The translations under genes and the position numbers were made by a program. The notes beneath the pieces are model-generated. The model searched no databases, had not been told where the DNA came from, and worked only from the letters and a program-made list of their open reading frames with translations. From Paracoccaceae bacterium (GTDB taxonomy: Bacteria; Pseudomonadota; Alphaproteobacteria; Rhodobacterales; Rhodobacteraceae): DNA of 5,959 nt. Every line of letters begins with the position of its first letter. Positions within the stretch are counted from its first letter, which is position 1. Positions 1 to 5,575 of this stretch are shown in pieces. The DNA is taken from positions 1 to 5,959 of the forward strand of contig SKWJ01000114.1 of assembly GCA_007128995.1 (NCBI GenBank). The letters are read 5' to 3'.

Positions 1-39
1 CGCATCGCGCAGGCCAGGAAAGGCGGGCTGTTTTGGCAT
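1..39 (-). CDS. Transposase N-terminus (partial), IS5-like
   Basis: Thirteen codons are visible on the minus strand from ATG at 37-39, reading MPKQPAFPGLRDA before the window ends. This resembles the start of IS5-family DDE transposases, which are short proteins beginning with a Pro/Lys-rich stretch ahead of a TRRE-like segment and a catalytic DDE core. None of the catalytic part is present here. A GGAG motif lies about 8 bases upstream of the ATG (plus-strand ctcc at 48-51), supporting this start. With so little sequence it could be another transposase family or an unrelated gene, but its position next to a repeat-like end favours a transposase. Confidence 0.5.
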   Translation of the reverse strand, partial: MPKQPAFPGLRDA

Positions 40-111
40 CGGCAGGGCTCCTAGGCAGCATGCCTCAGCGTATCAGATCAGGCCGAAAGTGGGAGGTTTT
101 TCAGACGTTCC
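1..111 (-). mobile_element. Partial insertion sequence, probably IS5 family (one end)
   Basis: This is the terminal part of a likely insertion sequence whose body runs off the left edge. A transposase-like start lies at 37-39 on the minus strand. About 70 bases upstream of it, read on the minus strand, is a candidate terminal repeat beginning GGAACGTCTGAAAAACC (95-111), which resembles IS5-family ends as I remember them. The next four bases, TTAA at 112-115, fit the YTAR target preference of the IS5 subgroup. The other end and the second target-site copy are outside the window, so the terminal repeat and duplication cannot be confirmed. The family assignment rests on recognising a short N-terminus and is tentative. 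Confidence 0.5.
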
Positions 112-172
112 TTAATGTTTTATGACTTTCCCTGCCAGGAGCCCGCGCCTCCGGTCGTGGAATCGCGAGATT

Positions 173-185
173 AATGAGAATCATT
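173..185. promoter_or_regulatory. Fur-box-like inverted repeat
   Basis: The 13-base sequence AATGAGAATCATT is a perfect 5-bp inverted repeat around a GAA centre. It differs by one base from the core AATGATAATCATT of the classical Fur-box consensus. The outer three bases on each side match poorly. Fur binds such sites with ferrous iron and represses iron-uptake genes. No recognisable iron gene lies downstream, so the site may belong to a lost or disrupted gene, or may be chance. Many alphaproteobacteria use other iron regulators (Irr, RirA), which also lowers confidence. Confidence 0.3.
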
Positions 186-186
186 T

Positions 187-507
187 TTGCGTGATGTGCT
201 CACGCCAAGCGGGCTATACATAAACCCAGAAATCAAATCTTCATCTTTTGATGGTTGCCCGTGGGTTTGGCGTGACGAATTCTTTTCTGGAGCGATCGAT
301 GCCCGTGTCTGGGGGGTCTTGGGAGAATCTGTACGAACTTCGGAAATGCAACGCGAATTTGAGGCATCACGCGAAGATCTATGCGAGCTCAAGATCGCTC
401 TTGATTCAAATACGGCCGAAAGCCTGCTCCAAAGGGAAATAGATTTCGTTTTGTCTGCAGGGCATCGCGTCATGTCATCGACTCCTGGTCAGAGAAGCTT
501 ATACTGA
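187..507 (+). CDS. Hypothetical ORF, possibly a gene remnant
   Basis: This frame is open from 178 to a TGA at 505-507 and encodes about 106 residues if the TTG at 187 is used. I do not recognise the product. It has no apparent signal peptide or membrane segment. The middle has three tryptophans (a PWVWRDEFF stretch, then ARVWGVLG), and residues about 50-95 are charged and look helical. There is no convincing Shine-Dalgarno sequence, the only candidate early starts are TTG or GTG, and the first codons overlap the operator-like repeat at 189-205. A 5'-truncated fragment of a longer protein fits as well as a real small gene. It is convergent with the aminotransferase operon. Confidence 0.3.
   Translation: MRDVLTPSGLYINPEIKSSSFDGCPWVWRDEFFSGAIDARVWGVLGESVRTSEMQREFEASREDLCELKIALDSNTAESLLQREIDFVLSAGHRVMSSTPGQRSLY
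189..205. promoter_or_regulatory. Operator-like inverted repeat GCGTGA-N5-TCACGC
   Basis: This is a perfect 6-bp inverted repeat with a 5-base spacer (TGTGC), three bases downstream of the Fur-box-like repeat. The size suits a dimeric regulator operator, and it could also form a small RNA hairpin. The half-sites GTGA/TCAC recall CRP/FNR-type sites, but the spacing is one base shorter than the usual six. There is no direct evidence of a regulator. Confidence 0.25.
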
Positions 508-715
508 TGGCGTCGGTCAACGTTTGCAGAAGTCAGGGCTCGAAATTGGCATTGCTATGTTTCTGCGTACACGATCCAAGCTGACGAACCGGCTCAGGTG
601 ACTATAAGGAAAGTTCCGTGTTTGACAGCAGTTTCGATGGGGTGGCTGACATCGATCTCCCCAAATGCGCTGCTCATGAACGAGTTCATTGCTGAGGCGA
701 GTATGACTCCATCTT

Positions 716-2011
716 TCAGGTCAGCAGTGCTTCTGAAATGATGCTAAAACCCTGATCAAGTTCTTCTTCGGTGATAACCAGGGGCGGCAATAATCCGATG
801 ACATGGTTGTGACTGCCACATTCATAGGTGATCAGGCCGTTCTCCAACAATCGGGCGCGGAGTTGCTTTGCCGTTGCGGTATCGGGTCGTCCGCTCTCGG
901 CGTCGACGATCTCGATGCCGTTCATGGCCCCGATGCCGCGAACGTCCCTGACCGTCGGCAATGACAAGAGTGGGGCCAAGGCCCGAATCGTCCGCACGTG
1001 GATTTCCGCAGCGCGGTCCAGAAGATCCTCTTCAAGAAGGATACGCATTCCCGCGAGACCGGCCGCAGCACTGAGCGGCCCCAACTGAAACGTAGATGTC
1101 TGGGAGCCTACCGCCTGGCCATCGTTTATCTCGGCGGTCACCGCAACGCAGGCGCCGGGAACTCCGGCGGTGATCATTTTTCCCATGCAGAGGATATCTG
1201 GCGTGACACCGAAATGCTCGAATGCAAAGAAACGTCCTGTGCGTCCGCCGTTGGTGAAAACCTCGTCGAAGATAAGAGGCACGCCCAGATCGGTCGCGAG
1301 GCTGCGCAACGTGTGCAGGAACTCGACAGGCGGCACATGTAGGCCACCCGTGCCTTGAACCGGTTCAACAATGATCCCCGCCAGCTTTCCGAGTCCGTTC
1401 TTGGGTTCGTCAAGCACGTCCTCGAGCTCGGTCTGCGCGAACCCGCAGCATCCACTGCCGTCCTTCCGTCGGGTACACGACGCGCAACGCGGGTACTGGA
1501 AGAACGCGGCGGCCGGGCTGGTAACGCCAAGAGCCGCGTTGGCCGCCTTTCCCGCCGAAACCGCAAGCGATCCCCGGGTCCGGCCGTGATAGGAGCCACG
1601 AAACGAAATGAACTGCGAGCCGCCGGTATGGAGCTGCGCCATCTTGAGCGCAACTTCGATGGCCTCGGTTCCGTTGGTAGCGGGGTGAAAATGGCTGAGG
1701 GACGTTGGCAGGAGCGATCGAAGCTTTTCGTAGTAGCGGACATGGATTTCCGTCTGGAAATGGGGTCCTGCATGCAGCAGGCCCGTTCCGAGTTGTTGAA
1801 CGATCGCCTCACGCAAGGCAGGGTGATCGTGCCCGAGGTTGTTCACCGCCGACCCACACCCAAAGTCGAGGTAACGTCTTCCGGTGTCGTCGGTTAGCCA
1901 GCTGCCCGATCCTGAAACCAGTATCGGCGGGTTTGACGACAACGCACGGAACTTTGTGGCCCGGGATTCGACCGATGCCAGGAAAGATCGCATCGTGGTT
2001 GATCCGCTCAT
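716..2011 (-). CDS. Class III PLP-dependent aminotransferase
   Basis: The product is a 431-residue cytosolic fold-type I aminotransferase of class III, the group that includes 4-aminobutyrate, acetylornithine and omega-amino acid transaminases. It would move an amino group from an amino compound to a keto acid through pyridoxal phosphate. Visible motifs are NGTEAIEVALKMA (113-125, phosphate-binding region), GSYHGRT (139-145, the Tyr-His pair that stacks on the cofactor), IIVEPVQGTGG (213-223), IFDEV (247-251, Asp249 contacting the PLP nitrogen), GGRTGRFFA (255-263) and MGKMITAGVPG (276-286, with Lys278 as the likely Schiff-base lysine). All key residues are present and the length is normal. 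Four cysteines sit together at 176, 179, 188 and 189. The ATG at 2009-2011 is preceded by GGAGA with 6-base spacing (2018-2022), which supports this start. The gene lies 54 bases after livF on the same strand, so it is probably the last operon gene and acts on the imported substrate. The exact substrate is unknown. Confidence 0.92.
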   Translation of the reverse strand: MSGSTTMRSFLASVESRATKFRALSSNPPILVSGSGSWLTDDTGRRYLDFGCGSAVNNLGHDHPALREAIVQQLGTGLLHAGPHFQTEIHVRYYEKLRSLLPTSLSHFHPATNGTEAIEVALKMAQLHTGGSQFISFRGSYHGRTRGSLAVSAGKAANAALGVTSPAAAFFQYPRCASCTRRKDGSGCCGFAQTELEDVLDEPKNGLGKLAGIIVEPVQGTGGLHVPPVEFLHTLRSLATDLGVPLIFDEVFTNGGRTGRFFAFEHFGVTPDILCMGKMITAGVPGACVAVTAEINDGQAVGSQTSTFQLGPLSAAAGLAGMRILLEEDLLDRAAEIHVRTIRALAPLLSLPTVRDVRGIGAMNGIEIVDAESGRPDTATAKQLRARLLENGLITYECGSHNHVIGLLPPLVITEEELDQGFSIISEALLT

Positions 2012-2017
2012 CGCTTT

Positions 2018-2022
2018 TCTCC
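2018..2022 (-). promoter_or_regulatory. Ribosome binding site of the aminotransferase
   Basis: On the minus strand GGAGA lies 6 bases before the ATG at 2009-2011. This favours the first methionine over the in-frame Met7. Confidence 0.6.
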
Positions 2023-2065
2023 GTTGCTTTGTGCCAGTATGGTGCCGCCCGAGTTATGCAAGCGA

Positions 2066-2806
2066 TCAGCCCAGATATGCCTTGAACAACTCGCTCTCGT
2101 TGCGCATCGATTTCGACTCTCCGGTCAGCGCCACGACACCGTTCCGGAGCACGATGAGCCGATCGGTATTGGCCAGACCGACGCGGACATTCTGTTCGAC
2201 CAGGATATAGGTCAGGTCGAACTCGCGGCGTGCAACTTTTAACCCCTCTTCCATCTGGTCGATCCATATCGGTGCCAGGCCGGCAGTTGGTTCATCCATC
2301 AGCAAGAGCTTCGGCTCTGCCATCAATGCGCGCCCCAAGGCGACGATCTGCTGCTCGCCCCCGCTCAGAAGGCCGGTCTTCTTCGATGCGGCTCTTTCTA
2401 GAAATGGGAGGGTTCCCATCACCCGTTCGAGGCGTCCCTCAACCGCAGTTGACCGGAGGCCGATGCTCAGGCAGGCGAGTTCGAGGTTCTCGCGAACCGT
2501 CTTGTTTGCAAATAGCATCCGGTTCTGCGGAATTAGTACAATGCCACGCCGATAGCGCTCGAAATGCGCCATGCGGTGCAGCGACACGCCTTCATAGTCC
2601 AACGTTCCGGTGTTGGAGCCGATCAGCCCGGCAATCGCAAGCAGCAGTGTTGATTTTCCGGATCCGTTGCCGCCCAGGATGCACAATCTTTCGCCAGTCT
2701 GCACGTCGAAATCCAGTCCACGGATGACTTTGGTCAATCCGTAGCCGACATGCAGTCCGCCAGCCGATAGAAGGGGTGCTCCCATGTCTGCCGTCCCTTC
2801 CATCAT
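2066..2806 (-). CDS. livF: Branched-chain amino acid-type ABC transporter ATP-binding protein LivF
   Basis: The product is one of the two ATPases that power a HAAT-family importer, working at the cytoplasmic face of the LivH/LivM permease. In the 246-residue protein the ABC motifs are complete: Walker A GGNGSGKST (45-53), Q-loop Gln94 in LIPQ, signature LSGGEQQ (147-153), Walker B LLLMDEP (167-173) and a D-loop at 175-179. The switch position reads ILVEQN (201-206), with Gln in place of His. That is usual for LivF and separates it from LivG. Its first ATG overlaps the livM-livG stop in an ATGA (2803-2806), indicating translational coupling. An alternative start is Met8 at 2783-2785, which has a purine-rich AAGGG upstream and gives the N-terminus more typical of the family. 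Length and motifs are normal. The transported substrate cannot be deduced from the ATPase. Confidence 0.95.
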   Translation of the reverse strand: MMEGTADMGAPLLSAGGLHVGYGLTKVIRGLDFDVQTGERLCILGGNGSGKSTLLLAIAGLIGSNTGTLDYEGVSLHRMAHFERYRRGIVLIPQNRMLFANKTVRENLELACLSIGLRSTAVEGRLERVMGTLPFLERAASKKTGLLSGGEQQIVALGRALMAEPKLLLMDEPTAGLAPIWIDQMEEGLKVARREFDLTYILVEQNVRVGLANTDRLIVLRNGVVALTGESKSMRNESELFKAYLG

Positions 2807-4695
2807 CTATGCGATCCAAGATAGGCTGATCGGACTTGCTCGTCGTCTCTGGCCTGCTCAGGCGTGCCGCGGAAGATCACTTCGCCTGCCGCAAGAACCG
2901 TGACGTCATCAGATGCTTCGAACACCAGATTCAGCACGTGCTCGACCAGGATTACCGTCACCCCAAGTTCGTTCTTGAGGCGCAGGATCAAGTTGCGCAG
3001 CGAGTCGATACGGTTCAGCGACAGCCCCGCTGCCGGTTCGTCGAGCAGGATGAGTGGCGACTGACTGGCTACGGCTCGCGCGATCTCCACAAGGCGCATC
3101 TGACCGCCAGACAGTTGGTTTCCAAGCCTGTTCTCGAACTCTGACATCGACACGAAATCTAGCGCCCACCGCGCGTCCGAAATGGCCTGTCGTTCCTCGT
3201 GGCGGAATGTCTTGGTTCCCACGGCGGCCGCAACCGCACCGGCCGTGCGCCATTTGTCACTTCCCAGCATCACATTCTCTAGCACCGTGAGGCTCGGCAC
3301 CAGCTTGGTGTCCTGAAATGAACGTACGATCCCCTTGCGCGCCATCAACGACGGGGTCTGGCCGGTGACGTTCTCGTCGAATAGCCGAAGTGAACCCGAG
3401 TCCGGCTTCACCACCCCCGACATGATATTGATCAGCGTCGACTTGCCGGAACCGTTCGGCCCGATGATGCCGTGAATCTGTCCGGGCGAGAAGCTCAATT
3501 CGATGTTGTTGAGCGCGACAACACCTCCAAAGCGCTTTGAAACGCCCAGCAACTCCACCACGGGCGGTTCTGAAACAGAAGAATGTCCATCCGGAACGCC
3601 GGTATCGTTGTGTCCAGCTGCGGCAGGAATGCGAGCAACGGTCGACTGCCCGTCACTATCAAGCGCCTTGTGGCGCGCGCGCGCCCGCTCGATAACTTCA
3701 GTCGTTCTGCCAGCATCTGTTCGCTCAGCGATGCCGGCCGCATGCCGCATTTCGCGCCATGCGGGGAACTTGGCTGCCAGCGCTCCAACGATGCCGACTG
3801 GCATGAACATCATGAAGGCCAGCAATAACAAGCCCAGCCCGATCTCATGCAGCCCCTGAAGCAGGCGGAGGTACTCCCACATGCCGGTCAGGAAGACCGC
3901 GCCGACCACGGAACCCAGGATGAACTTTCGCCCGCCCACGATCACGAACATGAAGAACAGGATGACGTTGATGATGAAGAAAGTCTCCGGGTCCGCGAAG
4001 CCAAGCAGAAGAACAGCGAAACCGCCTGCAAGACCCACAAGCAACCCACTGACGGCGAAGACTTTGACCTTCGTATGGTACACGGGAATGCCAAGCGCGC
4101 CCGCGATGACTTCGCGTTCGCCGATGCAGAGCATCCTGCGTCCAACATGAGATGCCATGATCCTGTAGGCGATCAATATAATGACCGTCACCGCTGCAAG
4201 GATCAAATAGAATGCGCCTTGATCCGCCGAAAGGCCGATCGCGGCGAAATCGGCACGGCCAACGCGAAGTCCGCTTCCTCCGCCCGTCAGCGCACCACCG
4301 TGCATTAGACCCCAGTGAACCAGCATGGTCAGCGCCAGCGTCGAGATCGCCAGGTAGAATATCTTTAATCGCAAAGCCGGCAGAGCGACGAGCACGCCTC
4401 CGAGACAGGCGAGGGTCGCGCCGAAAGGAATGGCGAGCACGTAGGGCAATCCCAAATGGACTACGCCGGCGGCGGTTCCGTAGGCTCCGATCGCATAAAG
4501 TGCCACGTGACCCAGCGAGAACTGTTGCGTGTAACCGATAAGGAAATTGTAGCTGACGGCGATAAGCACGTTGATCAGCATGAGCGACGCGACATAGATG
4601 CCATAGCTCGCAGTGAAGAACGGTACCGCAATGGCCACTGCTCCCATCAGGATGAGGGTGACGGTTGTCGGACTCAAGGCACGTGAAATCGTCAT
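2803..4695 (-). CDS. Fused ABC transporter permease LivM and ATP-binding protein LivG
   Basis: This 630-residue protein joins two subunits that are separate in E. coli. Residues about 1-310 are a LivM-type permease with many hydrophobic segments, the SYNFLIGYTQQFSLG motif (48-62) and an EAA-like cytoplasmic loop around 192-225 (EREVIAGALGIP, then SGLLVGLAGG). Residues about 311-376 form a polar, charged linker with no recognised domain. Residues about 377-630 are a LivG-type ATPase: Walker A GPNGSGKST (412-420), Q-loop Gln461, signature LSGGQ (528-532), Walker B LILLDEP (548-554) and switch His586 in VEH. The His, unlike the Gln of LivF, fits the LivG type. LivM-LivG fusions are known in several bacterial groups, so this is a real architecture and not a missed stop. 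The ATG at 4693-4695 lies 4 bases after the livH stop, suggesting coupled translation. It would pair with LivH and LivF in the inner membrane. Confidence 0.94.
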   Translation of the reverse strand: MTISRALSPTTVTLILMGAVAIAVPFFTASYGIYVASLMLINVLIAVSYNFLIGYTQQFSLGHVALYAIGAYGTAAGVVHLGLPYVLAIPFGATLACLGGVLVALPALRLKIFYLAISTLALTMLVHWGLMHGGALTGGGSGLRVGRADFAAIGLSADQGAFYLILAAVTVIILIAYRIMASHVGRRMLCIGEREVIAGALGIPVYHTKVKVFAVSGLLVGLAGGFAVLLLGFADPETFFIINVILFFMFVIVGGRKFILGSVVGAVFLTGMWEYLRLLQGLHEIGLGLLLLAFMMFMPVGIVGALAAKFPAWREMRHAAGIAERTDAGRTTEVIERARARHKALDSDGQSTVARIPAAAGHNDTGVPDGHSSVSEPPVVELLGVSKRFGGVVALNNIELSFSPGQIHGIIGPNGSGKSTLINIMSGVVKPDSGSLRLFDENVTGQTPSLMARKGIVRSFQDTKLVPSLTVLENVMLGSDKWRTAGAVAAAVGTKTFRHEERQAISDARWALDFVSMSEFENRLGNQLSGGQMRLVEIARAVASQSPLILLDEPAAGLSLNRIDSLRNLILRLKNELGVTVILVEHVLNLVFEASDDVTVLAAGEVIFRGTPEQARDDEQVRSAYLGSHR

Positions 4696-4699
4696 TTCG

Positions 4700-5575
4700 T
4701 CAGAGCCTCATCACATCCTTGGAGCCAAAAAGTCCCTGCGGCCGAATGAACAGGACAAGCAGGATGATGAGAAATGGAATGGCCTCTTGGTAGATCGTGC
4801 CGACGTAGAACGACACAACTACCTCCACGAGCCCAACCAGAAAGCCGCCGACCACGGCGCCATGAAGTTTGTCGAAGCCCCCCAAGATGGCCGCGGCAAT
4901 GGCCTTGATGAAGATCAGAACGCCCAGATCTGGGTGAATCAGAGTAATTGGTGCCATCAGGATGCCGGCGATCCCCCCTAGCAGCCCAGCGATCGCCCAG
5001 ATCGTAACATAGACGCGATCCACGTTGATCCCGATCACGCGAGCGGCTTGCTGGTTCTCGGCCACGGCCTGCATAAGGCGGCCATATCTTGTGCGGGCGA
5101 AGAACAGGGCAAAGAGAGCCAGTATGGTTGCAGATGCTGCAACAATGAAGAAATCCTGGGTTGGAACCCGAAGACCGAAAACATTGACGAAACCATGCCC
5201 CAAGATCGGGGCGAGACTGACATAATCGCCTTCTCTGGCAATGAACCAGCGAACCAGGCCCACTAGCAGGAAGGCGAGAGCTATCGTGGCGCCCTTAAAC
5301 AGCATCGGATCGGCAGTCTTGACTAGCGGACGCAGGGCTATCCGTTCGACCAAGAGCATGAAGGCGGTGATTCCCAGCAACGCAAGGATCAAGGCAACCG
5401 CATAATTGACGCCTGCGGTGACAAGTCCATAGGCAAGCGTCGCCGTGGCAGTGAAGATCGCCCCATGTGCGAAATTCACGATGCCGGTGCCTTTGAAGAC
5501 GATGACGATTCCAAGCGCGACCAGGGCGTAGATCGCGCCCAGCGAAAGCGCCGAAACCAGGAATTCCTGAATCAT
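4700..5575 (-). CDS. livH: Branched-chain amino acid-type ABC transporter permease LivH
   Basis: The product is an inner-membrane permease of the HAAT family that forms the translocation path with LivM. The 291-residue reading from ATG at 5573-5575 starts MIQEFLVSALSLGAIYALVA, a typical LivH beginning. It also has VFKGTGIVNFAHGA (26-39), the EAA-like loop from RYGRLMQAVAENQQAARVIG (163-182) to about 204, ILGGFDKLHGAVVGGFLVG (230-248) and the ending LFIRPQGLFG (275-284). Length and motifs match complete family members. The frame stays open to a GTG at 5609-5611, but those 12 extra codons are antisense to the AT-rich RpoB segment and are not believable. No Shine-Dalgarno motif precedes the ATG, as expected if the native upstream DNA has been replaced at the junction. 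The first 3-6 codons may therefore be partly chimeric. No substrate-binding protein gene is present upstream. Confidence 0.93.
   Translation of the reverse strand: MIQEFLVSALSLGAIYALVALGIVIVFKGTGIVNFAHGAIFTATATLAYGLVTAGVNYAVALILALLGITAFMLLVERIALRPLVKTADPMLFKGATIALAFLLVGLVRWFIAREGDYVSLAPILGHGFVNVFGLRVPTQDFFIVAASATILALFALFFARTRYGRLMQAVAENQQAARVIGINVDRVYVTIWAIAGLLGGIAGILMAPITLIHPDLGVLIFIKAIAAAILGGFDKLHGAVVGGFLVGLVEVVVSFYVGTIYQEAIPFLIILLVLFIRPQGLFGSKDVMRL

Larger units (their letters stand above)
112..715. other. Region without a confident gene, possible remnants and regulatory sites
   Basis: About 600 bases separate the insertion sequence end from the aminotransferase stop. The composition is visibly less GC-rich than the operon. 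The region contains two inverted repeats at 173-205, one weak plus-strand ORF (to 507) and a 25-codon GTG-started micro-ORF at 618-695. No RNA gene, CRISPR array or clear intrinsic terminator was recognised. It may be degraded genic DNA left after insertion sequence activity, or an ordinary intergenic region. Confidence 0.5.

Noticed and set aside
187..220. Sigma70-like promoter TTGCGT / TATACA
   Set aside because: The spacer would be 22 bases, too long for a normal sigma70 promoter.
676..689. Hairpin ATGAAC-GA-GTTCAT downstream of the aminotransferase stop as a terminator
   Set aside because: The stem is only 6 bp with a 2-base loop, is not GC-rich and has no T-run after it on either strand.
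618..695. 25-codon ORF with GTG start and AAGGA at 606-610
   Set aside because: The ribosome binding site spacing is good, but the peptide is too short and unrecognised, and a chance occurrence is likely without conservation data.
1174..1812. Second minus-strand ORF overlapping the aminotransferase
   Set aside because: It is an alternative frame of the same gene with an Arg/Ser-rich translation typical of a shadow frame.
1355..1897. Long plus-strand ORF inside the aminotransferase gene
   Set aside because: It is antisense to a complete, motif-bearing aminotransferase. Open frames opposite GC-rich genes are common, and its product shows no family features.
3847..4308. Plus-strand ORF opposite the LivM domain
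   Set aside because: It is antisense to conserved permease motifs, and the charged translation is what a hydrophobic membrane gene gives on its opposite strand.
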